A stretch of DNA of 64,000 bases from an uncultured Latescibacterota bacterium (GTDB lineage Bacteria > Latescibacterota > UBA2968), in assembly GCA_958295785.1 (NCBI GenBank), contig OY282377.1:2804394-2868393 (forward strand). The letters run 5' to 3'. Of the stretch, positions 1 through 7,751 are shown one piece after another (position 1 is the stretch's first letter; each line of letters starts with the position of its first letter). The notes under the pieces were generated by a model, which saw only the letters and a list, made by a program, of their open reading frames with translations, did no database searches and was not told the origin of the DNA. A program made the position numbers and the translations under genes.

Positions 1-249
1 ATGGTGCTCGACAATGGCGGCTCGCTCACCACGGGCGGGCAGACCACGCCGGACACGGGCGTTCACATTGACGGCGCAGCAGGCCCGCAAGTCACAATGC
101 GCGATCTGGCTCTCGCCTGCGGCGTGTCGCAAGTGCGCGAAGTGCAAACGCAAGACACGGACGCCCGCATGCGTGCGGTCTTCCGAGACGCCCTTTGCGA
201 CCCCACGCTCAATCTCGTGATTGTGCGAAAGCCGTGCAAAGAGGTATGA
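1..249 (+). CDS. C-terminal end of a thiamine-pyrophosphate-dependent enzyme (partial)
   Basis: Only the last ~82 residues are in the window; the true start lies upstream, and the ATG at base 1 is probably internal. The segment reads like the end of the TPP-binding domain of 2-oxoacid:ferredoxin oxidoreductases of the indolepyruvate type: an LDN motif, a TTGGQTTP-like loop, a short A-CGV-x-V segment and a closing V-I-V-R-x-P-C. Family membership is inferred from this pattern alone, so the substrate cannot be named. The stop codon overlaps the first bases of repeat family A copy 1, so the insertion may have defined or slightly altered the C-terminus. Confidence 0.65.
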   Translation: MVLDNGGSLTTGGQTTPDTGVHIDGAAGPQVTMRDLALACGVSQVREVQTQDTDARMRAVFRDALCDPTLNLVIVRKPCKEV

Positions 250-716
250 TACCAAATTGATTTTTATTTGTCCGTATCCTGCCTTCCATCAGGGAGGAAT
301 GAGGAATTGGGGACAGACGTTCCGTAGAGATCGGGCGTTGCTTGTCTCAAGCATTTGGCCCTACAGCATCGTTTGTTGCCTTTGATGCGTTGGCTACGCC
401 TGTGCCTACGGCGTGCGGCGACTTCCTTTTTTTCAACAGCAAAAAAAAGGAAGCCAAAAATGCCGCTCTCAAACGCCGAGGGGGGCTCTGCACAGCGCAA
501 ATCGCTTTTGTAACAGGACGACATGCGTTGGCCTGCAAAGGTGGGTTGCAAGATGGATGTGGGTTGCGAGACGGCCTTGCGCGCTGTGCGCGATGGCTTT
601 ATCGGAGGGTTTTTTGGGATGGCCTTGTTGCCATGGCTTCTTTGAATGATTGGGTAACGTCAAGGGGAAAGCTTGCTGGCAACATATCGCATCACATGAG
701 GCCAAGTGAAAATTAA
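249..716. repeat. Repeat family A, copy 1 (MITE-like, non-autonomous)
   Basis: About 465 bp shared with three other places in the window (2528-2929, 20343-20757, 57551-57998). The left end begins ATACCAAATTGA, matching the terminal inverted repeat visible at both ends of the copy at 57551; the right terminal repeat has decayed here. It contains a strong hairpin at 422-453 (arms CTTCC+T7 and A8+GGAAG, loop CAACAGC). Reading frames are not preserved between copies, so it is treated as non-coding. Confidence 0.75.
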
Positions 717-733
717 GATGCGAGTATAGAACC

Positions 734-760
734 GTAGGGCGATGCCCCTGTGCTCGCCCG
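734..760. repeat. Dispersed palindrome, type I
   Basis: Intergenic hairpin word of the GTAGGG-cGATGCCCC-GTGC-CGCCC type, with one G missing relative to other copies. It belongs to a family with 16 copies in this window. Confidence 0.65.
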
Positions 761-848
761 AAGGTGAGAGGCTGACGAGATGAATCGGGCGTTGGTGCCT
801 GATGGGGGCGAACACTTTGCCGTGTATTTGGAAGCAAAAACAAAGCAA

Positions 849-886
849 AAACGGGCTGCGAGATTTTTTCACAGGCCGTTTTATTT
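849..886 (+). terminator. Terminator-like hairpin
   Basis: Arms AACGGGCTG and CAGGCCGTT enclose a T-rich loop and are followed by TTATTTT. It lies downstream of the repeat, and no intact gene can be assigned to it. The stretch from about 890 to 1230 shows no credible gene. Confidence 0.45.
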
Positions 887-1231
887 TGCCCACTGGCGCC
901 AGGTGTTTGAAGACAATAAAAAATACAATTACGACCTCTAAAGCCCGTCTTATATGGCTTGACGCTTATCCCCCCTTTGGTTATTCTATCTGTAACGCTA
1001 TCAAAGCATGAGCGGCCGTTGTGGCAGTTGGGTGAAGAAGAAGTGAAAAGTTGGAAAAAATCGGGTGATGACCCCCCCCTTTGGTGTGTGGATCGGTTTG
1101 TGAGTGGGTTGTGGGCGTGAGTTGGGAGTAGAAGGGGTCGCTTTGTTGTGGAAGAAGAGAAACAAGCGCGTGCATGGGCATGGCCTGAGCGCATTGCAGA
1201 TACGCCTGAGAATAGAGCCAAGGCTGTTCTT

Positions 1232-1345
1232 AGAGTCCCTAACAGAAAGCGTTGCCATGGCTTTGTGAGCGGCCGCCTTTGAGGCGTTCCTGCGGCTGTT
1301 CACTCCTCTGTTTCAGACGCTTGATTTCTTTATGTTAGGGCTTCT
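1232..1345 (+). mobile_element. IS5-derived MITE, copy 1
   Basis: 114 bp made of the left ~45 bp and right ~65 bp of the IS5-type element at 1601-2527, joined with the transposase removed. The ends are AGAGTCCCTAACA and TGTTAGGGCTTCT, imperfect inverted repeats identical in type to those of the full element. Flanking bases suggest a TA-type target. Other copies are at 11860-11971 (reverse) and 17120-17231. It could be mobilised only by a transposase supplied from elsewhere. Confidence 0.85.
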
Positions 1346-1389
1346 AAGAGGAGGACGCCATGACCCATTGCTCGTATTCCATGCGCTAG

Positions 1390-1600
1390 GACAAAAGACG
1401 ATAGACTATCGCTTTCAACAAAATTTTTGGAGCAGACAGAGCGATTGTCGGGATGGCTTCCTTCTGTATACTAGGGAAAAAACGACCGAAAAATCGAAAA
1501 TATACAGACTTTACTGCTTTTTTTTTTCTGACAGGCCCCTCCCGATCCTGCCCGTCAGAAAATCCAAATCTCAATGAATCTGACATCTACCATGATATTT
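1390..1600. repeat. Repeat family B, copy 1
   Basis: About 210 bp nearly identical to 19224-19525. Landmarks are an ATAGACTATCGC palindrome, the stretch TTTTTGGAGCAGACAGAGCG, two CGACCGAAAAATCGA-like words and a single GCCCGTCAGAAAATCC unit that is amplified five-fold in the other copy. No ORF is conserved between copies. It directly abuts the IS5-type element. Confidence 0.7.
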
Positions 1601-2527
1601 AGAGTCCCTAACAAAAAGCGTTGCCATGGATTTGTGAGAGGCCGCTTTTCTTCTCAGCCCAACCCTTACAACGTCCATGCCCGGCATCTTTACCGGGCGA
1701 GGAGGGACAAATGACCAACCCCCTCGTGAGCGATGCACTCTGGGAAAAGGGCCCCCCCTTTTGCCGGTTCCCAAGCCTGGACGGTTCCGCTTTCCTGGCC
1801 GTAAGCGCATTGACGACCGCAAGGCATTGACCGGCATTCTATTCGTCCTGAAGAGCGGCATCCCATGGGATCAGTTGCCCCAAGAGATGGGGTGGGGTTC
1901 CGGGATGACCTGCTGGCGTCGTCTGAAGGCATGGCATGACGCAGGCGTGTGGGAGCGGCTTCATCATCTGCTGTTGTCCAAACTGCGAGCGGTCGATGGC
2001 CTGGCCGGGTCTCGTGCCTGCGTGGACAGCGCCTGCCTGCGTGCGGTAGGCGCTGGGGGGAAAACCCGGCCCCAATCCCACAGACCGCCGCAAGCCCGGG
2101 CGTAAGCATCATGGGATCACCGATGCCAACGGGCTACCTCTGGCCGCGATTGTGACCGAGGCGAACCGGCCAGATGTGACGCAATGGTTGCCATGGGTGG
2201 ACGCCGTGCCTGCGGTCAGGGGCAAACGCGGTCGTCCGCGTCGCAGACCCCAACGGCTGTATGCGGCGCGTGCCTATGACTCGGAGGCGTGCCGGAAGGC
2301 CCTGCGTGCGCGCCACATCTCGCCGGTGATCGCCCGGCGGGGTACAGAGCATGGCAGCGGGTTGGGGGTGTACCGGTGGGTCGTTGAGCGGACGCTCGCC
2401 TGGCTCCGTCAGTTCCGCAGACTGCGAGTGCGCGACGAGCGCAGAGCGGACATCCATGCGGCGTTCCTCTCCATCGGCTGTTCACTCCTCTGTTTCAGAT
2501 GCTTGATTTCTTTATGTTAGGGCTTCT
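1601..2527 (+). mobile_element. IS5-family insertion sequence, inactivated
   Basis: A 927-bp element bounded by AGAGTCCCTAACA and TGTTAGGGCTTCT. It contains a single transposase gene broken by two frameshifts. It lies against repeat B on the left and a 5'-truncated copy of repeat A on the right, so it sits in a nested repeat block. It is the parent type of the three MITEs in the window. Confidence 0.8.
1711..2520 (+). pseudogene. IS5-family transposase, two frameshifts
   Basis: The ATG at 1711 starts an IS5/IS1031-like transposase: an N-terminal DUF4096-like part with the W-GIPW-LP type pattern, then a DDE core with a VDSACLRAVGAGGK motif and a later Y-x-W-V-x-E-R-T-L-A-W segment. The frame changes near 1750 in a G3C7T4 run and again near 2060 in a G6A4C3 run. 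The two shifts compensate, so the original protein was one frame of about 270 residues. Both breaks are in homopolymers, so decay cannot be told from base-calling error without reads. Confidence 0.8.
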
Positions 2528-2929
2528 AAAGCGTTTGGCTCTAAAGCGTCGTTTGTTGCCTTTGATGCGTTGGCTACGCCTGTGCCTACGGCGTGCGGCG
2601 ACCGACTTTTTTTCAACAGGAAAAAAAAGTAGGCGAGCGGGGTACAACTGCCCCAGCAGTTCAAAAATGCCGCTCTCATGCGCCGAGAGGCTGGCACAGC
2701 GCAAATCGCTTTTGTAATAGGACGACATGCGCCGGCCTGCCAAGTGGGTTGCAAGAGGGAGGTGGGTTGCCAAACGGCCTTGCGCGCTGTGCGCGATGGT
2801 TTTATCGGATGGTCTTTTGGGATGGCATTTTGCAATGGCTTCTCTGAATGACTGCGTAACGGCAAGGGAATCATTTGCGGGTCGTATATCGCATCACATG
2901 AGGACAACAGCAATTCAGTTTAGTATGAG
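2528..2929. repeat. Repeat family A, copy 2 (5' truncated)
   Basis: This copy begins in the middle of the family A consensus right after the IS5-type element and ends near CAGTTTAGTATGA, a decayed version of the right terminal repeat. The internal hairpin is at about 2603-2633 (arms CCGAC+T7 and A8+GTAGG, one mismatch). The left ~110 bp of the consensus are absent upstream of the IS, so a deletion accompanied or followed the insertion. Confidence 0.7.
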
Positions 2930-2970
2930 ATAGGCGTGGTTGAAAATGCGATGTACCCAACCCATCGGGG

Positions 2971-3087
2971 ATGCACCCCACGACAAAAGGCGAACACTAT
3001 GCAGAGTACCACAGAAAGCCCTTGGGTATTCAGATCACAACGCTGTTGACCCTCGGCACGCTGATCCTGTTCAAACTTGGAAACTAA
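2971..3087 (+). CDS. Possible 38-residue membrane peptide
   Basis: ATG at 2971, stop at 3085. The first half is hydrophilic and rich in His and Tyr; the second half is one hydrophobic stretch of about 16 residues (T-T-L-L-T-L-G-T-L-I-L-F) that could span a membrane. A strong terminator follows 25 bases later. The ribosome site is weak (CATCGGGG). No family recognised; this may be a chance ORF. Confidence 0.35.
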   Translation: MHPTTKGEHYAEYHRKPLGIQITTLLTLGTLILFKLGN

Positions 3088-3111
3088 TACCAACGCAATG
3101 ACACCAACGCA

Positions 3112-3152
3112 AACGCCCCTGTTTCGGCTGAGGAAACAGGGGCGTTTTTTTG
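3112..3152. terminator. Bidirectional terminator
   Basis: A near-perfect 13-bp stem (ACGCCCCTGTTTC / GGAAACAGGGGCGT) with loop GGCTGA and a T run on the plus side. It sits between the convergent small ORF (plus) and the beta-helix gene (minus) and can serve both. Confidence 0.85.
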
Positions 3153-3164
3153 ATAACGCGATAG

Positions 3165-4217
3165 TCATATTTTCGAGGTGGCGCGATATTGCGGCGCGTG
3201 CAGGCCATAAGCGTTGTGATGGACGGTCGTGTTGCCATCGGAGCGAATGGACAGGTCTTGCGGGGATTGGTAAAACCAATTGTGGTGAATATCGGCTCGT
3301 TCTTCTGGCACGCCGCGAATGACGACCGCGGTTTTTGGACAGCGAAAGGTGTTGTGGTGGATGTGCATCCACGTCCCGGCAACGGTGGTGTTGTCTTTGC
3401 GGTCTCGCCCGCCGTGCATGTCAAAACAGTGGCTGAGAGATTGGCCGAGTTCGATATTGTGGCACGCTTCGTACCCGCTGCCGGAGTTGCCCGTGCCCGC
3501 TATCGAATGCCGGTTGGTGTTGAAGAGGTTGTGAGAAATCAGGGATTGCGCGATGTCGTGCGAAATGCCGTATCCCAGACCGTTGTACTGGTTGTGGTGG
3601 ATGAAATTGTGGTGGATGAAATGCCCGTATCCGCAGGTCAGGAAGATGGCCGCGTGACTCCAGCCGGCGAGTTCGCAGTTATCGACTTCGAGATGGTCGT
3701 GCTCTGTGGCGATGCCGTTAGAGGTGGGGAATTTGTAATAATAGCCGTGCCCCCGACCTTCGGCAAAAGATCGGTGGTGGTGCTCGAGACACGGTTTGGG
3801 ATTGGGGCCGCGAATGCGGAGACCCGTGACGCGCACATTGGGACCGCCCGCATGGATCAGGGGGCGCGTGTCAAAGGTGTCGCTGGCGATCATCCCGCCG
3901 GGCGCGCTGTTTTGCCCCCGATTGCTGGCAAGCGTGACGCCTTCGGGGATTTCGATCACGAGGCCTTCGATATACACGCGCTCCGTGCAATCGATGGTTG
4001 TGCGCGGAGAGACAAACACGACATCGCCCGACCGCGCCTTGTCGAGCGCGCGGAGCAACTCGTCGAGGGTTTTGACAGGCGGGGCAGATGGCGCGATTGG
4101 GCGTTTGTAGCCCTGGCCGCCGCCAATTGCACCGTCGGCAGAGGGCGATGCACCGCAGGTGATGCCGTTGAGTTGGACGGTGGTTTTTGCGCGTTTGGGC
4201 ATGCGGGCGTTGAACAT
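3165..4217 (-). CDS. Right-handed beta-helix protein, pectate-lyase-like
   Basis: About 350 residues. The middle and C-terminal parts consist of repeated short strands with His-His-Asn motifs (IHHN-x-F, HHNWFY, VHHNAYG), typical of single-stranded right-handed beta-helix polysaccharide lyases and related proteins. A GTG at 4232 is possible, but the ATG at 4217 is preferred because GGGAGAAG lies 5-6 bases upstream. No signal peptide is evident, so a cytoplasmic role on oligosaccharides is likely if the enzyme is active. It lies 15 bases downstream of an amidohydrolase gene and is followed by a terminator, so it is the last gene of that unit. Substrate cannot be deduced; catalytic residues were not identified. 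Confidence 0.7.
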   Translation of the reverse strand: MFNARMPKRAKTTVQLNGITCGASPSADGAIGGGQGYKRPIAPSAPPVKTLDELLRALDKARSGDVVFVSPRTTIDCTERVYIEGLVIEIPEGVTLASNRGQNSAPGGMIASDTFDTRPLIHAGGPNVRVTGLRIRGPNPKPCLEHHHRSFAEGRGHGYYYKFPTSNGIATEHDHLEVDNCELAGWSHAAIFLTCGYGHFIHHNFIHHNQYNGLGYGISHDIAQSLISHNLFNTNRHSIAGTGNSGSGYEACHNIELGQSLSHCFDMHGGRDRKDNTTVAGTWMHIHHNTFRCPKTAVVIRGVPEERADIHHNWFYQSPQDLSIRSDGNTTVHHNAYGLHAPQYRATSKI

Positions 4218-4232
4218 GGGGGCTTCTCCCAC

Positions 4233-5039
4233 TTATCCTTGCGTGAGATTCAAGAGTTTGGCGGCAGTGCGGTGTGTGATGTTTTCGCGGGTTTGGTTAT
4301 CGACGGGCAGGAGGGCGAGTTTGACCAAGGCAGGGCCGGCATAAGAGATGGGCAAGTGCGTGCCAAAGAGGAGATGGTTCGCGCCGCCTTCTTCGATGAG
4401 GTAGGCGAGGTCTTTCATCGCGCTGGTGTTTCTGTGCAGGCCATAGTGAATTTCAGCCAGCGAGAGATCGACATACCAGTTGAGGTCGCGCAGATCCCCG
4501 CGCATCCAAAGGGGCGAGCGCGCGAGCGGACGGGCATTGGATACGATGATCGCGGCGTCGGGCACCGCAGCGATCAAATCCGCGAGGTGTGCCAAGTCCA
4601 AGCTGTGACCCGGATCCATCCAGTGATGCTGGCGCGCATCTTCAAGCCTGTGCGGGATAAAGACCGGGAGATCGCATTCGGCGCAGGCTTGCACCGCGCT
4701 TCGGATTTCCGACCCATGGGTTGGGTAGTTGTGGTATTGCGGAAATAGGCGAATGCCTTTCAGTCCGAGGTCGATGCAGGAGGTCAGGTCGCGTTCCCAA
4801 TGCGGCGATAGGGGGTTGAGGGTGCCGAGGGGAATGAGGCGATGCCCGTGCGGTTCAATGTCGCGTGCGAGCCGCTCATTCGCCGATTGCGGGTGCCGGT
4901 GAAATGCGGCTTCGATATACGAAACGACGGCTTTGTCAATGCCCGAGCGATCCATGCGGGCGATGAGCGCATCCGGCGTGTTGTCGCGCAGGGAGCGGAA
5001 AGGCCATGTGCCGAGCCAAGCATTTGTGTCGATCAGCAT
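4233..5039 (-). CDS. Amidohydrolase-2 family protein without the N-terminal HxH
   Basis: 268 residues with the overall pattern of the amidohydrolase_2 (COG2159) TIM barrel: an opening Ile-Asp strand, a G-L-K-G-I-R-L-F segment near residue 92, an F-I-P-H-R segment and a closing H-L-L-F-G-T-H-L-P near residue 225. The usual D-x-H-x-H metal site near the N-terminus is replaced by D-T-N-A-W, and the usual Asp of the final F-G-S-D motif is His. This suggests an altered metal site or a non-catalytic role. It precedes the beta-helix gene by 15 bases and follows another amidohydrolase gene on the same strand. No specific substrate can be inferred. Confidence 0.75.
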   Translation of the reverse strand: MLIDTNAWLGTWPFRSLRDNTPDALIARMDRSGIDKAVVSYIEAAFHRHPQSANERLARDIEPHGHRLIPLGTLNPLSPHWERDLTSCIDLGLKGIRLFPQYHNYPTHGSEIRSAVQACAECDLPVFIPHRLEDARQHHWMDPGHSLDLAHLADLIAAVPDAAIIVSNARPLARSPLWMRGDLRDLNWYVDLSLAEIHYGLHRNTSAMKDLAYLIEEGGANHLLFGTHLPISYAGPALVKLALLPVDNQTRENITHRTAAKLLNLTQG

Positions 5040-5193
5040 CTGTTATCTCTTTGGTGAATGGGGTGCAAGCGAATCAACGGAACGGGGTACAACTGCGTAG
5101 CAGGTCAAAGTTCGCAGTATTTCGGGAGCGTGGGGCGGCCCTCTCGCGTCTTGCTTCTCACTTTTGATGGGCGGTTGGATGGGCGAAGGTTGT

Positions 5194-6015
5194 CTATTCG
5201 TCTAGGGGATGGAGCGGGGCCGCGCCTTGTTGGGCGAGGATGTGTTCGGCATTGGTAAAAAAGATGTGTTCGCGTTGGTCGTCTGTGAGGTCTGCGTCGA
5301 GGACTTTGCCGACAGAGCCGGCCATGGTGCCGTCCGTGCCAAAGAGCACGCGCCCAATGCCGAGTTCTGTGACCGCGTATTCGACCTGCCCATCGTCTAA
5401 GTTGCTGCCCGATACGTCGATATAGACATTGGGAGACGCATCGCGCATTTCGCGCACCGTGTGTTCCCAGTCGCCGCCGCCGCCAATGTGGGCGTGGATG
5501 AGCATGGCGTCGGGATATTTCTCGCTGGCTTCTGTGAAGTGAATGCCGTGTGAAATGAGCGGCTGGCTCGCGCGGTGTTCGGCGACCGGGTATCCGGCGT
5601 GTTGCAGAATGGGCACGCGGCGTTCGGTCGCCAGTTCGAGGATGGGGTGAACGGCCGGGTCGTTGATGCGGTACTGGTTGTAGAGCTTGATGCCGATCAT
5701 GCCCGCGTCGAGGCAACGCTCGGCTTCGTCTATGGCGTCTTGAAAGTGACCGGGAATGACAAAGCACCAGCCGCGAATGCGTTGGGGGTGGCGTGCCATC
5801 GCGCTCAAAATGGTGTTGTTGTGCGGGCGCACTTCCTCTATGGGCGCGAGGATGCCTTGCTGGATGATGGAGGAACACCAGTATTCGGTGATGCCGAGCA
5901 TCGCGCCCGAGTTGACGAGATGATCCGCTGATTGTTCCCATCCTTCCATGAGCCAGACATGACAATGCATGTCAATTTTGGGACGGAGAATGCCGGATTG
6001 GATGTCTAAGGTCAT
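5194..6015 (-). CDS. Amidohydrolase-2 family metal-dependent hydrolase
   Basis: 273 residues from the ATG at 6015; longer upstream readings run into intergenic palindromes and are rejected. The N-terminus has I-D-M-H-C-H, the canonical HxH metal site. H-A-G-Y-P and I-H-A-H-I-G-G-G supply the next His ligands, and L-F-G-T-D-G near residue 230 gives the conserved Asp. The family includes decarboxylases and lactonases acting on aromatic or sugar-derived acids. It is separated by about 150 bases from the HxH-less paralogue, so the two may act on related substrates, one perhaps as a partner subunit. Confidence 0.8.
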   Translation of the reverse strand: MTLDIQSGILRPKIDMHCHVWLMEGWEQSADHLVNSGAMLGITEYWCSSIIQQGILAPIEEVRPHNNTILSAMARHPQRIRGWCFVIPGHFQDAIDEAERCLDAGMIGIKLYNQYRINDPAVHPILELATERRVPILQHAGYPVAEHRASQPLISHGIHFTEASEKYPDAMLIHAHIGGGGDWEHTVREMRDASPNVYIDVSGSNLDDGQVEYAVTELGIGRVLFGTDGTMAGSVGKVLDADLTDDQREHIFFTNAEHILAQQGAAPLHPLDE

Positions 6016-6121
6016 AGGGCAGTGGTCAGTGGTTGGTGGTTGGTGGTCAGCCTCCGGCCACAAAGGCGGATCGCGGATGAAGCAGATTGCGCGGATGAAG
6101 GCAAGAGGCGAGGATAGAAAC

Positions 6122-6149
6122 GTAGGGGCGATGCCCCCGTGCCCGCCCG
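6122..6149. repeat. Dispersed palindrome, type I
   Basis: GTAGGGGCGATGCCCCCGTG followed by CCCGCCC, upstream of the amidohydrolase gene. Member of the 16-copy family. Confidence 0.75.
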
Positions 6150-6327
6150 AAAAGGCAAGATACAAGGCGGATCAGGATGAACTTCTGAAGTTGTACACCG
6201 TTATTCAAGATTAAAGGATGGCAGGATTAAAAAGCAAGGGCAATCGTAGGCGTGCGTCCTTTGTGTCCGCAGATATGGGAAATTTAATCAGGGCTGTGCG
6301 GCAGGTCAAGGTGACAAGTGGGCGGTA

Positions 6328-7554
6328 TTACAAAAAATAGTGCGTCCAGACTTTTTTGACCGCAGCGATGGTTTGATCGATGTCTTCATCCATGTGGCGT
6401 TCATCAACGGGCAGGCGCAGGCAGGTGGCTTGTAGGGTATCCACATTGGGGCAGTCGTCGGGCTCGTACGTGGTGTTTTGCCAGAATGTCGGGATGGCGT
6501 CTGTGAGCGGGTAGTATTTGCGTTTTTGAATGACTTCGGTGTGCAGGATGTTTTTCACGGCGGACATGCTGGTGTTGATGGGGATGCCTTCGGCGCGGAG
6601 GATGGCGACGAGTTCGTCTCGGGTTGGCGCGGTGCCAGTGTAGCGAATGGCGAGGGGCCACCACGAGGGTTGGGCGTTGTCGGCGATTTTGGGAAAGTCA
6701 AGGTGGGGCAGGTCGCCGAGTTCGGCGATGTAGCGGCGGGCGATTTGGTCGCGGCGGGCGACGAGGGCCTCGAGTTTGCGAAGTTGGGCAATGGCGATGG
6801 CGGCTTGCAAGTTGGTGGCGCGCAGGTTCGCGCCAAAAAAGGGAATGGGTTGCATGCCGCGTTCGAGTGTTGGGTCGCGCAGATAGGTTTTGTCGCGGAA
6901 GAGGCGGGCGATTTCGGCGGTCTCATCGTCGTTGGTGGTGACAAAGCCGCCGTCGCCGGTGGATATTTGTTTGGATTCGTTCATCGAAAACCCGGCCGCA
7001 TCGCCGATAGAACCCACGAATTGACCGCGATAGGTCGCGCCGTGTGCCTGCGCGCAATCCTCGAGGATTTTGACCCCGGTTTCCTCGCCGATAGACAGAA
7101 ACGCATCCATTTCGCAGGGCATACCGGCCATGTGAACGGCGATGATGGCGCGGGTTTTGTCGGTGATTTTTTCGCGCACTTTTTGCGGATCGAGCAGGCG
7201 GGTTGACAGGTCGATGTCCGCAAAGACCGGGATGGCGTGCAGGGCGAGGATGGCCGAGGTCGTGCCAAAGTCGGTCATGGGCGTGGTGATGACTTCATCG
7301 CCTTCTGAAACCCCGAGCGCGACCAGGGTGGTTTGCAAGGCCGCGGTGCCCGAGGTGACCATGATGGCGTATTTGACATGGAATGCGCGACACACATCGG
7401 CTTCAAAATCCGCGACTTTGCCCCCCGGCCCCATGAGTTTGCCCGAGTCGAGGACTTCGAGCAACAAGGCGCGTTCGTCACCGCTGTATTTGTTGGGCTG
7501 GTTGTAGGGCGCGGATTTGGCCTTTGGGCCGCCGTTGATGGCGAGTTTGTCCAT
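6328..7554 (-). CDS. DegT/DnrJ/EryC1/StrS-type PLP aminotransferase
   Basis: 408 residues, full length for the family, with a good ribosome site (GGAGAAAAACC before ATG). These fold-type-I PLP enzymes transaminate keto-sugars or related cyclitols. Visible landmarks are the S-G-T-A-A-L phosphate-binding region near residue 68, E-D-C-A-Q-A-H-G near 165 (the Asp that pairs with the pyridine nitrogen) and S-M-N-E-S-K-Q near 190, where K195 should form the internal aldimine. The neighbours (amidohydrolases, sulfatase, dehydratase) suggest sugar or aminosugar conversion rather than antibiotic synthesis. No companion sugar-nucleotide genes are nearby. Confidence 0.88.
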   Translation of the reverse strand: MDKLAINGGPKAKSAPYNQPNKYSGDERALLLEVLDSGKLMGPGGKVADFEADVCRAFHVKYAIMVTSGTAALQTTLVALGVSEGDEVITTPMTDFGTTSAILALHAIPVFADIDLSTRLLDPQKVREKITDKTRAIIAVHMAGMPCEMDAFLSIGEETGVKILEDCAQAHGATYRGQFVGSIGDAAGFSMNESKQISTGDGGFVTTNDDETAEIARLFRDKTYLRDPTLERGMQPIPFFGANLRATNLQAAIAIAQLRKLEALVARRDQIARRYIAELGDLPHLDFPKIADNAQPSWWPLAIRYTGTAPTRDELVAILRAEGIPINTSMSAVKNILHTEVIQKRKYYPLTDAIPTFWQNTTYEPDDCPNVDTLQATCLRLPVDERHMDEDIDQTIAAVKKVWTHYFL

Positions 7555-7607
7555 GGTTTTTCTCCTGATGATTGGCTTTCAGCCTCCGCTGACAACTGAC
7601 CGCTGTT

Positions 7608-7671
7608 CGGGCGAGCACAAGGGCATCGCCCCTACACACACCACGGGCGGGCACGGGGGCATCGCCCCTAC
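7608..7671. repeat. Two adjacent dispersed palindromes, type I
   Basis: Copies at 7608-7635 and 7645-7671 in the same orientation, both of the GCAC-GGGGCATCGCCCCTAC type. They lie between the sulfatase and aminotransferase genes. Confidence 0.75.
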
Positions 7672-7751
7672 GATGGCCTTTCATCTGCGTTCTTATGTGT
7701 CTATCTGCAAATTGCCTTTTGGCCGGGTGGATGGGCGGGGTCACTGACCAC

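Noticed and set aside
413-649. Cys- and Trp-rich ORFs within the four copies of repeat family A
   Set aside because: The frames are broken differently in each copy by small insertions and deletions, so protein coding is not conserved; structure is.
780-941. 53-residue ORF with a G-G-E-H-F-A-V-Y segment
   Set aside because: A terminator hairpin lies inside it, there is no ribosome site, and no family is recognised.
3189-4748. 519-residue plus-strand open frame
   Set aside because: It lies antisense to the beta-helix and amidohydrolase genes, which have clear family motifs and ribosome sites. Long antisense frames are expected at this GC content.
5105-5965. 286-residue Arg/His-rich frame overlapping the amidohydrolase gene
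   Set aside because: Same strand, other frame; the composition is that of a shifted reading of a GC-rich gene.
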